This document shows positions 15,826-23,496 of a stretch of 32,210 nucleotides of DNA, in pieces (position 1 is the stretch's first letter; each line of letters begins with the position of its first letter). Origin of the DNA: AC-32 sp036265535 (lineage in GTDB: Bacteria > Actinomycetota > Thermoleophilia > Gaiellales > Gaiellaceae); assembly GCA_036265535.1 (NCBI GenBank), contig DATAOV010000115.1:1-32210 (forward strand). The letters are read 5' to 3'. The notes below the pieces were generated by a model, which worked only from the letters and a program-made list of their open reading frames with translations, had not been told where the DNA came from and made no database searches. A program made the position numbers and the translations under genes.

Positions 15826-17025
15826 ATGAAGATCCTGGTCATCGGCACCGGCGGCGTCGGAGCGGCGGTGGCCGCCGTGGCCCAGCGGCGCGACTTCTTC
15901 GAACGGATCACGTTCGCCGATCTCGACCCGGCCCGTCCTGAAGCGCTCATCGCGCGCTTCGACGACCCCCGCTTCGTCGCCGGCCAGGTCGACGCCTCCG
16001 ACACCGCCGGCGTCGCGGCGCTGGGACGCGGCGCCGACGTCGTGCTCAACGCGACCGATCCGCGCTTCAACCCCGCGATCTTCGCCGCTGCCTTCGACTC
16101 GGGCTGCACGTACCTCGACATGGCGATGACGCTGTCCGAACCGCATCCCGAGGAGCCCTACTCCAAGCCCGGCGTGAAGCTCGGGGACGCGCAGTTCGCT
16201 GAGCACGAGCGCTGGCGCGAGGCCGGCCTGCTCGCGCTGGTCGGGATCGGAGTCGAGCCCGGCCTCTCCGACGTCTTTGCCCGCTACGCCGCCGACCAGC
16301 TCTTCTCCGAGATCGACGAGGTCGCCGTGCGCGACGGTGCAAACCTCGTGGTCGAGGGCTACGAGTTCGCGCCCACCTTCTCGATCTGGACGACGATCGA
16401 GGAGTGCCTCAACCCGCCGCTCGTCTGGGAGCGCGACCGGGGCTTCTACACCACCGAGCCCTTCTCGGAGCCCGGGGTGTTCGACTTCCCGGAGGGGATC
16501 GGGCCGATCGAGTGCGTCAACGTGGAGCACGAGGAGGTCGTGCTCGTGCCGCGCGAGATCGATTGCAAGCGCGTCACCTTCAAGTACGGGCTCGGCGAGG
16601 AGTTCATCGACGTGCTCAAAACGCTGCACAAGCTGGGGCTCGACTCGAAGGAGCCGGTCGTCGTGCGCGGCGCCGAGGTGGCCCCACGCGACATGGTGGC
16701 GGCCGCGCTCCCCGACCCGGCGACGCTCGGCGAGCGCATGCAGGGCAAGACCTGCGCCGGCACCCTCGTCACCGGGCGCGGCAAGGACGGCGATGCGCGG
16801 TCGACCTACCTCTACCACGTGTCGGACAACGAACAGACGATGCGCGAATACGGCGCGCAAGCGGTGGTGCTCCAGACGGCGCTGAACCCCGTCGTCGCCC
16901 TCGAGTTGATCGCGAACGGCACCTGGAGCGGAGCCGGCGTTCTCGGGCCCGAGGCCTTCGACGCGGTGCCGTTCCTGGATCTGCTCGCCGAGTACGGCGA
17001 GCCACACGGCCAGATCGAGCGGTGA
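15826..17025 (+). CDS. Saccharopine dehydrogenase family oxidoreductase
   Basis: A 399-aa protein with an N-terminal NAD(P)-binding Rossmann motif MKILVIGTGGVGAAVAAVA and the layout of the saccharopine dehydrogenase/carboxynorspermidine synthase-like family: VVLNATDPRFNPAIFAAAF, YLDMAMT, GIGVEPGLSDVFARYAAD. It would reduce or oxidise a C-N (imine) bond; lysine, polyamine or another amino-acid substrate cannot be chosen from sequence. It starts 24 nt after the SIS gene at ATG 15826 without a strong Shine-Dalgarno. It overlaps the cyclase gene by 4 bp (GTGA). It may belong to the same transcript but not to hydrogenase function. Confidence 0.85.
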   Translation: MKILVIGTGGVGAAVAAVAQRRDFFERITFADLDPARPEALIARFDDPRFVAGQVDASDTAGVAALGRGADVVLNATDPRFNPAIFAAAFDSGCTYLDMAMTLSEPHPEEPYSKPGVKLGDAQFAEHERWREAGLLALVGIGVEPGLSDVFARYAADQLFSEIDEVAVRDGANLVVEGYEFAPTFSIWTTIEECLNPPLVWERDRGFYTTEPFSEPGVFDFPEGIGPIECVNVEHEEVVLVPREIDCKRVTFKYGLGEEFIDVLKTLHKLGLDSKEPVVVRGAEVAPRDMVAAALPDPATLGERMQGKTCAGTLVTGRGKDGDARSTYLYHVSDNEQTMREYGAQAVVLQTALNPVVALELIANGTWSGAGVLGPEAFDAVPFLDLLAEYGEPHGQIER

Positions 17026-18397
17026 ACGAAACAGCCGGCGCCGCGGTCGAGGCGGGAGCGCCGAGGCTGTGGCCCGGCTTCGCGTTCCTCGTCGGAGCGG
17101 CGATGCTCGCGCTCCTGCTGCTGCATCCGGGGTTCGACGAGGCGTGGGAGAACCACCCGGCGCACTTCTGGCTCGTGGTCGGCGCCGCTTCGCTGAGCGT
17201 CGGCCTCGGCTACGTGGTCGGCGTCGCCGCTCGTCGTCGTCGGGACGCGCGCCTCTTCCTGGTCTCGCTCGCGTTCGTCTCGGCCGCGGGCTTCCTCGGG
17301 CTGCACGCGCTCGCCACGCCGGGCGTGCTGCTCGGCAAGAACGCCGGTTTCGAGCTCGCGACGCCGTTCGGGCTCGCGGTCGCGGGAGTCTTCGCGGCGG
17401 CTTCGAGCCTGCCGCTGCGCCCGGCGCCCGCCGAACGGGTGCTCCGCTGGTCGGTGCCGCTGATCGTGGCACTCTCGGCGCTCCTGGCCGGCTGGGCCGC
17501 GGTCTCCCTCTCCGGGGTCGAGCCGCTTGCCGGCGAGCTGGGCGCGGAGGAGCTCGACGGCTGGCAGATCACCCTCGCGGCGGTGGGAGTCGTCCTCTAC
17601 ACGGCCGCCGCCTTCGGCTACTTCCGCCTCTACCGGCAGCGCCGCGCCTCGTTCCTGCTCGGGGTCGCACTCGCGTTCGCGCTCCTGGCCGAGGCGATGC
17701 TCGTGATCGCCTGGGCCCGGAACTGGCGAGTCTCCTGGTGGGAGTGGCACATGCTGATGCTGATCGCCTTCGTCGCGATCGCCGTCAGCGCGCGCGGTGA
17801 GTGGCACGAGGAGCGATTCAGCCCGCTCTACCTCGACGAGACGCTCGCGAAGACCCGCGAGGCGAGCATCCTCTTCGCCGACCTCGAGGGATTCACGGCG
17901 TTCTCGGAGCGGACGCCTCCGGCGCGGGTCGCCGCGATGCTGAACGGCTACTTCGGACGGCTGGTGCCACTGCTCGAGAACGAGGGCGGCGTCGTCCACC
18001 AGATCGTCGGCGATGCCGTGATGGTCATCTTCAACCAGCACGGCGACCAACCGGAGCACGCCTCGCAGGCGGCGCGAACGGCGCTCGAGTTCCAGGCGGC
18101 GGCGGCCGAGGTGGCGGCGAGCCACCCCGACTGGCCACGCTTCAGGGCCGCGGTCAACAGCGGTGAGGTCCTGGCCGGGCTCGTCGGCGGCCCGAGCGGC
18201 CATCGCAAGCACGGCGTCGTCGGCGACACCGTTAACCTGGCGGCGCGGCTCGAGGCCGAGGCCCCGGTCGGCAAGGTCGTCGTCGGTGCCGAGACCGCAG
18301 CCGCCCTACCACCGGGAGCGGTGCTCGAGCGGCTCCCTCCCTGCAGGTCAAGGGCAAGGACGAGCCGATCGAGACCTACGTGCTGCGCTCGCTCTGA
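17022..18397 (+). CDS. Membrane class III adenylate/guanylate cyclase, frameshifted near 3' end
   Basis: GTG start inside the previous stop. About eight hydrophobic helices (residues about 15-260) precede a class III cyclase domain: SILFADLEGFTAFSE (metal Asp287), IVGDAVMVIFN (Asp331), and VVGDTVNLAARLE (N405 and R409, transition-state residues). The adenine-selecting Lys position is Gln327, so the substrate is uncertain. Translation in the starting frame runs past the domain into an unrelated Arg-rich tail ending at 18569. The expected ending (LQVKGKDEPIETYVLRSL, stop 18395-18397) lies in another frame from 18338. A single missing base between about 18333 and 18341 would explain this. It may be a sequencing error or a real late frameshift; the catalytic core is intact. 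Confidence 0.85.
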
Positions 18398-18420
18398 GTT
18401 TAGACTCGTCAGCTTCCAGG

Positions 18421-18480
18421 ATGCAGCTCGAGCTCCGGCACCTCCGCTACTTCCTCGCCGTCGCCGAGGAGCTCACGCTG
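18421..18480 (+). pseudogene. N-terminal remnant of a LysR-type regulator
   Basis: ATG 18421 begins MQLELRHLRYFLAVAEELT, the unmistakable first helix of a LysR-family winged helix-turn-helix. The similarity stops after about 20 codons. The expected recognition helix is absent, and the reading frame continues as unrelated sequence to 18774. It lies 23 bp after the cyclase end. This is a broken gene, with the break close to 18480. Confidence 0.75.
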
Positions 18481-18727
18481 ATCTTCGCACCCAAAGGAGC
18501 GCGAATTACCGCGCCCCGGCTAGCTTTTCCGCTGTTTTGCAGGGATTTAGCCCCAGAGGGGCACGATAGGGAGACGAAAGGGCGCCATCGTCGACCCCCT
18601 TCGCACGTGCGCACACTGTCCGCGAAGGCCATGCCCCCGTTAGGGCAGTACTTCTCACGTCTGCCAAGGCAGATGAGTGGATGGCCGCACCCAAGCGAGG
18701 CGTTGACTGCGTCGTACTGCGGACCGG
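18481..18727. other. Non-coding junction segment with imperfect direct repeats
   Basis: No convincing gene. CGCACCCAA occurs at 18486-18494 and 18686-18694, and CCGGCTAGC at 18515-18523 and 18724-18732, in the same order; the second copy runs into the stop codon of the sigma gene. A small inverted repeat TCTGCC-aa-GGCAGA (18660-18673) could help end the sigma transcript, but no T-run follows. The repeats and the broken LysR gene suggest an old insertion/excision or rearrangement scar. Confidence 0.4.
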
Positions 18728-19786
18728 CTAGCCCGCGACCCACTCCGCCTCAGGCAGCCGCGCAAGGCGCTTGAGCGCCTCCGTCTCTAGCTGGCGCACG
18801 CGCTCGCGCGATACCCCAAGCCGCCGTCCGATCTCGTCGAGCGTCTTCGGCTCAGAGCCGTAGAGGCCATAGCGGAGGATGAGCACCGTTTGCTCGCGCT
18901 CGTCCAGGAGCGCAAGCGCCTCCGCCAGCGCCTCGTTACGGAGCGTGTCCTCGACACTCTCCTCGGGTAGCGGGCCCTCGCCCGCGACCATATCTCCGAA
19001 GAGGGCATCCTCCCGCTCGCCGAGCGGCTGATCGAGACTCGTCGAGGCGCGGGCCGCCGCCTCCACCTCGAGCGCCTGTCGAAGCGGCAGGCCTGCACGC
19101 TCGGTCACTTCCTCTAACGTCGGCTCCCGTCCAAGCTCCGTCCAGAGCATCCGCTCCGCCCGATTCAGCTTCTGCATCCGCTCGGCTATGTGCACCGGTA
19201 TCCGGATCGTTCGCGCCTTGTCGGCGAGCCCGCGTACCACCGCCTGGCCGATCCACCAGGTCGCGTAGGTGGAGAACTTGAAGCCGCGGCGCCAGTCGAA
19301 CTTCTCGACCGCGCGAATCAGCCCGAGCGTCCCCTCCTGGATCAGGTCGAGGAAGGGGAGGCCCTGGTGGCGGTACCTCTTGGCGATCGAGACGACCAGG
19401 CGCAGGTTGGACTCGATCATCGTCCGCTTCGCCTGCTCGTCACCCCGTTCGATCCGCTTCGTGAGCTCGACCTCCTGGGCCGCGGTCAGGAGCGGATGTC
19501 GACCCGCGTCGCGCAGGAAGAGCTGGAGGGCGTCGGTCGTCGCCTCCGGTACGAGCGGGAGCAGCGGCAGGCGCTCGTTGTCGATGACCTCGATGCCCTG
19601 CTGCTCGAGCTCGCGGCAGACGGGGTCGAGCTCGAGCGGTTCGAGCTCGAACTGATCGAGAATCTCCGCGATCGCGCTCCGGCGGAGAGAGCCTGACTCC
19701 TCGGCAGCCTCGAGCAGCTGCTGCCACTCCTTCTGCGATAGGGCGTCGGCCGGCGCCGATGCCTCGAGGCGGATCGAGCCCGCCAG
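18728..19786 (-). CDS. Primary-type RNA polymerase sigma-70 factor (RpoD/SigA-like), CTG start likely
   Basis: Sigma factor of about 352 aa. From the proposed start: an acidic region 1.1-like part (about 11-70, ALSQKEWQQLLEAAEESGSL), region 1.2 (ALQLFLRDAGRHPLLTAAQE, about 86-105), region 2 (SNLRLVVSIAKRYRHQG, FKFSTYATWWIGQAV), region 3, and region 4.2 with helix-turn-helix TLDEIGRRLGVSRERVRQLE. The first ATG is at 19420, inside region 2.1, and would remove region 1.2. No in-frame ATG, GTG or TTG exists between 19420 and the upstream stop at 19871-19873. CTG 19786 follows AGGAG by 5 nt and is the best start; a sequencing error in the start codon is possible. It is probably an alternative group 2-like or the main sigma; context does not decide. 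Confidence 0.88.
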   Translation of the reverse strand: MAGSIRLEASAPADALSQKEWQQLLEAAEESGSLRRSAIAEILDQFELEPLELDPVCRELEQQGIEVIDNERLPLLPLVPEATTDALQLFLRDAGRHPLLTAAQEVELTKRIERGDEQAKRTMIESNLRLVVSIAKRYRHQGLPFLDLIQEGTLGLIRAVEKFDWRRGFKFSTYATWWIGQAVVRGLADKARTIRIPVHIAERMQKLNRAERMLWTELGREPTLEEVTERAGLPLRQALEVEAAARASTSLDQPLGEREDALFGDMVAGEGPLPEESVEDTLRNEALAEALALLDEREQTVLILRYGLYGSEPKTLDEIGRRLGVSRERVRQLETEALKRLARLPEAEWVAG

Positions 19787-19802
19787 GGGTACTCCTCTCT
19801 CT

Positions 19803-19820
19803 CGACCGGAAAATCGGTCG
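19803..19820 (-). promoter_or_regulatory. Inverted repeat in the sigma gene leader
   Basis: A perfect 6-bp inverted repeat CGACCG-gaaaat-CGGTCG lies about 7 bp upstream of the sigma gene's AGGAG (19796-19792). It could be an operator or a 5'-UTR stem controlling translation. Its function is inferred from position alone. Confidence 0.3.
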
Positions 19821-20148
19821 CAACGAGTAGAGGAGCCGGCGACTTCCAGATGGCCTGGCTTCGGCGTCCGCTACGACTGCTCGCCGTGGCCTGGACTGGA
19901 GGCTAGCAGCGCCTCTGTCGTCTTTCCTCCGCTTGGTCCGGGAAGCGCGCACTTTGCGAGCGATTTCTCGGCGGGAGGGGCAGGTGCGAACAGCGGTCTC
20001 AACAGGTGAGTGCCTTCCTACGTACGCAGCGGATCGCACGGGGCGCAGCCGCGTGCTGACCGTCACGGTCCCGGATGCGCCGTGCGGGGCCGCGTGCGCG
20101 AGTGCGTATGCTCTGCGCGTGGCGATCGAATCGCCGCCCTCGCCACTC
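19821..20148. other. Divergent intergenic region, sigma gene / L,D-transpeptidase
   Basis: About 330 bp between the divergent sigma and transpeptidase genes. The transpeptidase frame is open back to a TTG at 19933, but those residues show no domain or signal-peptide pattern and are taken as non-coding. Promoters for both genes must lie here; I see no convincing -35/-10 pair. Confidence 0.4.
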
Positions 20149-21777
20149 ATGCGCTCGCGCGATCTGCCTTCGCCCCGGCGTGCGCGCCGGCGTGCCGTGT
20201 GGGGCCTCGCCGCGTTTGTCGTGGTCGCGCTGCTTGGGTTGGTCGCGGCGGTGCTGGCGTGGTCGGGCGTGACGCTGGCAGCGGACGCGACGGCACTTGC
20301 GCGGGTGGAGGTACAGCCGTTCGGCGGGACGCTCGAGCGCGTGCGAGCCTTCGGGCCGAACGGGCGGAGGATTCCGCTTTCGGTGCGCGGCGGGCGCCTG
20401 ACCCCGCGGACGCGGCTGACGCCGGGCGAACTGGTGTCGGTGGAGATCGTGGTTCGCCGGCCGCGCTGGCTGGGCTGGGCGCTCGGCGACACGCACCACG
20501 AGCGGCTGACCCTACGGGCCCCCGTCGCCCGCGTGGGGGAGCGCTGGCTGACGGTCCCTGCGCGGTCGGCCGTGCGGGTGATCTTCGATCGGTCGGTGAG
20601 CGCCGTCGCCTACGGGAGCCGAGGGCACCTGAGGCGCCGGACGCTGGACGGCGCGCGACGGTCGCTCACGCTCGCCCTCGGGCGCCGGGCCGCAGCGGGC
20701 ACAGTCGAGGTCGCCGCGGCAGCGCGTCCCTGGGAGCGGCTCGGCGACCCGGTCGCGGTGAGCTGGTTCCCGCCTGCCCGCCGGCCGGTGGTTGTCAGCA
20801 GTCCGGCGCCGGGGGCGCGGCTCGCTCCGGCCGCTCCGATCCGTCTGACCTTCTCCAAGCCGGTCGCCGGCGTGCTCGCCGGCGCGCAGCCGAGGCTCTC
20901 ACCGAGCACGCCCGGCCGCTGGCGTCAGACGGACAGCCACACGCTCGTCTTCGTGCCTTCGGGCTTCGGTGCCCGCCTCGCCTCCGAACTGCGGGTCGAG
21001 CTCCCGCGAGTGGTCGCCGTGACCGGATCTTCGGGGAACGGCCTGCACACGACCCGCCGGATCGGCTGGACCGTGCCGCCCGGCTCCATCCTGCGCCTAC
21101 AGCAGCTCCTAGCCCAGGCCGGCTACCTCCCGCTCGACTGGCAACCGCCCGGCGCCCCGCTGGCGCGCACGCCGGCCGCCGAGGTGCGGGCCGCCGTCGA
21201 CCCGCCGCAGGGCCGCTTCAGCTGGCGCTATCCGAACACCCCCGGCGAGCTGCGCGCGCTCTGGAGCGAAGGCAGCCCAAACCAGATCACCCGCGGCGCC
21301 GTGATGATGTTCCAGGACAGCCATGGGCTCGACGTCGACGCGCTCCCGGGAGCGATGGTCTGGCACGCCCTGATCGCCGATGCGATCGCGGGCAAGCGCC
21401 GCGAGGGCGGCTACAGCTACGTCTACGTGCACAGCAGCCTCCCCCAGTCGCTGACCCTCTGGCACAACGGCCGCACGGTCCTCAGCTCCCCCGGCAACAC
21501 CGGCGTGCCCGCCGCTCCGACGCAGCTCGGCACCTTCCCCGTCTTCGAGCACATCCCGGTCGGCACGATGAGCGGCACGAACCCGGACGGCTCGCACTAC
21601 GACGACCCGGGCATCCGCTACATCAGCTACTTCAACGGCGGCGACGCCATCCACGCCTTCAACCGCGCCTCGTTCGGGACTCCGCAGAGCCTCGGCTGCG
21701 TCGAGCTCCCGCTTTCTTCCGCGGCGAAGGTCTGGCCCTACACCCCGATCGGAACGCTCGTCACTATCGAGAAGTGA
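20149..21777 (+). CDS. Membrane-anchored L,D-transpeptidase (YkuD family)
   Basis: A 542-aa protein from ATG 20149 (MRSRDLPSPRRARRRAVWG). A basic stretch followed by one hydrophobic helix (about 15-43) anchors it, with the rest outside. Middle parts look like beta-rich Ig-like domains (about 60-300) as in actinobacterial L,D-transpeptidases. A peptidoglycan-binding-like helical segment follows (ILRLQQLLAQAGYLPLDW, AVMMFQDSHGLDVDALPG). The C-terminal YkuD domain has HAFNRASFG (H502) and SLGCVELP, with catalytic C517. It should form 3-3 cross-links in peptidoglycan. GTG 20119 is an alternative start; neither start has a clear Shine-Dalgarno. Confidence 0.9.
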   Translation: MRSRDLPSPRRARRRAVWGLAAFVVVALLGLVAAVLAWSGVTLAADATALARVEVQPFGGTLERVRAFGPNGRRIPLSVRGGRLTPRTRLTPGELVSVEIVVRRPRWLGWALGDTHHERLTLRAPVARVGERWLTVPARSAVRVIFDRSVSAVAYGSRGHLRRRTLDGARRSLTLALGRRAAAGTVEVAAAARPWERLGDPVAVSWFPPARRPVVVSSPAPGARLAPAAPIRLTFSKPVAGVLAGAQPRLSPSTPGRWRQTDSHTLVFVPSGFGARLASELRVELPRVVAVTGSSGNGLHTTRRIGWTVPPGSILRLQQLLAQAGYLPLDWQPPGAPLARTPAAEVRAAVDPPQGRFSWRYPNTPGELRALWSEGSPNQITRGAVMMFQDSHGLDVDALPGAMVWHALIADAIAGKRREGGYSYVYVHSSLPQSLTLWHNGRTVLSSPGNTGVPAAPTQLGTFPVFEHIPVGTMSGTNPDGSHYDDPGIRYISYFNGGDAIHAFNRASFGTPQSLGCVELPLSSAAKVWPYTPIGTLVTIEK

Positions 21778-21787
21778 GGAGGTCCCG

Positions 21788-21943
21788 ATCACGAGCCGCC
21801 GAGCAACTCGAGGTCGTGGAGTCGAGAAGTACTGGCACAACCGGGCATGGCCCTCGCCCACCACGGCGGGCGAGCCGCGGCGGGTGCTGATCGAGCGGCT
21901 CTACGGCGCGGGTTACCCGCTCGACTGGCTCATCCGACGCTAG
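21788..21943 (+). CDS. Possible 51-aa basic protein with ATC start
   Basis: A GAGGAGG (21776-21782) overlapping the transpeptidase stop is followed after 5 nt by ATC 21788. The frame then stays open to TAG 21943, reading TSRRATRGRGVEKYWHNRAW and ending RRVLIERLYGAGYPLDWLIRR minus a residue or two. The composition is protein-like and amphipathic at the C-terminus. No ATG/GTG/TTG is suitably placed. Either ATC is used, or it is an ATG with a sequence error, or this is a gene remnant. I do not recognise a family. Confidence 0.4.
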   Translation: MTSRRATRGRGVEKYWHNRAWPSPTTAGEPRRVLIERLYGAGYPLDWLIRR

Positions 21944-22161
21944 GCGGCTCCAGGCTGCCGGCGCCCAACGGCCGGGATCGCGACCCGTGCGCGGAAGGTG
22001 TGCGACCGAAGACGAAACGGCGCGAAAGGGCAGGCTCCTCCGTCCGTTCGTCGCGCTGACCTTCGGGGTCTCCGTTCCCCTGACGCGCAGGGTCGCGATC
22101 CCAGGTCGCTGCGTGCGCGGCCGAGGCCGCGATGATCGTGATCGCGCCGAGCGGCGTCCGC

Positions 22162-22185
22162 ATGCGGGAGATACACCTCCCGCAT
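22162..22185 (-). terminator. Stem-loop after the ECF sigma/regulator operon
   Basis: A perfect 9-bp inverted repeat ATGCGGGAG-atacac-CTCCCGCAT begins 9 nt after the stop of the - strand membrane regulator gene. There is no T-run, which is common for actinobacterial terminators. The rest of 21944-22193 shows no gene I can support. Confidence 0.6.
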
Positions 22186-22193
22186 CGAGGTGG

Positions 22194-22907
22194 TCACGGC
22201 TCCAGCGAGCGGGCCAGCGCGAGCGCGCGTATCAGCGGAACCCGCGCCTCCAGGCGGTACCCGGTCCGGCCGTGCTGCCAGAGGAGGACGTTCCCCACCA
22301 GGCGGCCGTCGCGCTCGTACTCGACGTCGTCCGCGCCGCGATAGAAGACGGCGTGATCGCCGCCCGTGAGCCAGAGCGCGTCCGCGCCGTGGACGTCGAC
22401 GATCTCGGTGCTCGTCTTCGGCCCCAGCAGCTTGGAGAAGAAGATGTGGTTCGACCGCCACTCGGTCAGGACGAGGCCGCTGCCGTAGACCGCCGTCACC
22501 GCCACCCCGCCCGCGGCGTCGCGGTCGACGAACACCTGGCTCGGCCTCCCGACGCCCTGCGGAAGACGGAGCCCGAATCTCGCCTCACGCCGCGCCTCGT
22601 CGAGCGAGACGCGCCTTCCCAAATCGAACGCCTGCATTCGTGCGCTCGGCGGGAGCTTCTCGACCCGCTCGACGCGTACGCCGGGGATGAAGTCGACCCA
22701 ATCGCGGAACGCGCTTCGTGCCGCGGGAGAGAACACCGCCGTCAGCGCGACCGCCAACACGACCAGGGCGACGGCGAGGCCGACCTTCCGCCACGGAAGG
22801 CCACGACGGCCGGGGAGGTCGCGGACGACCGACTCGCGGAGGCTCGGCGTCGGCGGGAACGGGTACTCACCCGCTGCGGCTTCGAGCCGCTGCTCGAGCT
22901 CGCTCAT
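22194..22907 (-). CDS. Membrane protein paired with ECF sigma (putative anti-sigma/DUF4367-like)
   Basis: A 237-aa protein with a short N-terminal cytoplasmic part (MSELEQRLEAAAGEYPFPPT, about 1-40), one transmembrane helix (about 43-62, VGLAVALVVLAVALTAVF) and an extracytoplasmic domain (about 65-237) with LPPSARMQAFDLGRRVSLDE and TEIVDVHGADALWLTGGDHA. It overlaps the upstream ECF sigma gene by 4 bp (ATGA), as anti-sigma partners do. It lacks the HxxxCxxC zinc motif of ZAS anti-sigma factors, so it may act differently or simply be a co-expressed sensor. The outer domain resembles DUF4367/MucB-like domains in general plan only. Confidence 0.65.
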   Translation of the reverse strand: MSELEQRLEAAAGEYPFPPTPSLRESVVRDLPGRRGLPWRKVGLAVALVVLAVALTAVFSPAARSAFRDWVDFIPGVRVERVEKLPPSARMQAFDLGRRVSLDEARREARFGLRLPQGVGRPSQVFVDRDAAGGVAVTAVYGSGLVLTEWRSNHIFFSKLLGPKTSTEIVDVHGADALWLTGGDHAVFYRGADDVEYERDGRLVGNVLLWQHGRTGYRLEARVPLIRALALARSLEP

Positions 22908-23461
22908 ACCGGCCCCTCCAGCTCCACGCGCAGCCGCTCGAGTGCGCGAAAGACACGCATCTTGACCGCGCCGCGGCGGACTCCGAGCGCGGCCGCGGCC
23001 TCCTCGTCGGTCAGTCCGAGGAAGAAGCGCCCGATCACCGCGAGCCGCTCGTCCGGTCGCAGGGCCGCGATCGCGGCGAAGAGCTCCTCGCGCCGCTCGA
23101 GCTCGAGGACTGCCGCCTCGGGCGGCGGGGCCGCGCCGCCCGAGACATCTGTGCCCGCCACACGGCTGGTGAGACTGTCCCGGCGCGATCTCGCCCGCAC
23201 CCGGTTCCGCGCCTCGTTGCCGACGATGCGCAACAGCCAGGGCCGAAAGGGCGAGCCGCGCCTGAAGCGCCCGAGCGCGCGGTATGCCTTCACGAACCCG
23301 TCCTGGGCGGCTTCCTCGGCCTCCGAAGCGTCGTGAAGAACGGCGTAGGCGACCCGGAAGGCGATTTGTTCGTGCATCTCGACGAGCGCTCCATACGCTC
23401 CCTCGTCACCTCCACGCGCGCGCTCGAGGAGCTCTGACTCCGGCAGCGGTCGGCCCACCAC
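22904..23461 (-). CDS. ECF-type RNA polymerase sigma factor
   Basis: A 185-aa sigma factor with only regions 2 and 4. Region 2 (about 8-85): ELLERARGGDEGAYGALVEM, EEAAQDGFVKAYRALGRFRR, FRPWLLRIVGNEARNRVR. A linker with GGAAPPPE follows. Region 4 (about 120-180): LTDEEAAAALGVRRGAVKMR. The start is GTG 23461, with AAAGGA a few bases upstream. It forms a two-gene unit with the downstream membrane protein and probably responds to an envelope signal; its regulon is unknown. Confidence 0.92.
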   Translation of the reverse strand: MVGRPLPESELLERARGGDEGAYGALVEMHEQIAFRVAYAVLHDASEAEEAAQDGFVKAYRALGRFRRGSPFRPWLLRIVGNEARNRVRARSRRDSLTSRVAGTDVSGGAAPPPEAAVLELERREELFAAIAALRPDERLAVIGRFFLGLTDEEAAAALGVRRGAVKMRVFRALERLRVELEGPV

Positions 23462-23496
23462 TCGCGTCCTTTACACCGCCGAGAGGGACGCGGTAA

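Noticed and set aside
18447..18743. - strand ORF of 98 codons over the junction segment
   Set aside because: No protein-like pattern or ribosome site; it overlaps the sigma gene end and the LysR remnant.
19933..20148. Extra 72 N-terminal residues for the L,D-transpeptidase
   Set aside because: They would put a non-hydrophobic stretch before the anchor helix and show no ribosome site; treated as intergenic.
21930..22163. - strand ORF of 77 codons with a signal-peptide-like start
   Set aside because: No Shine-Dalgarno, starts inside the terminator stem, and the rest is low-complexity charged sequence.
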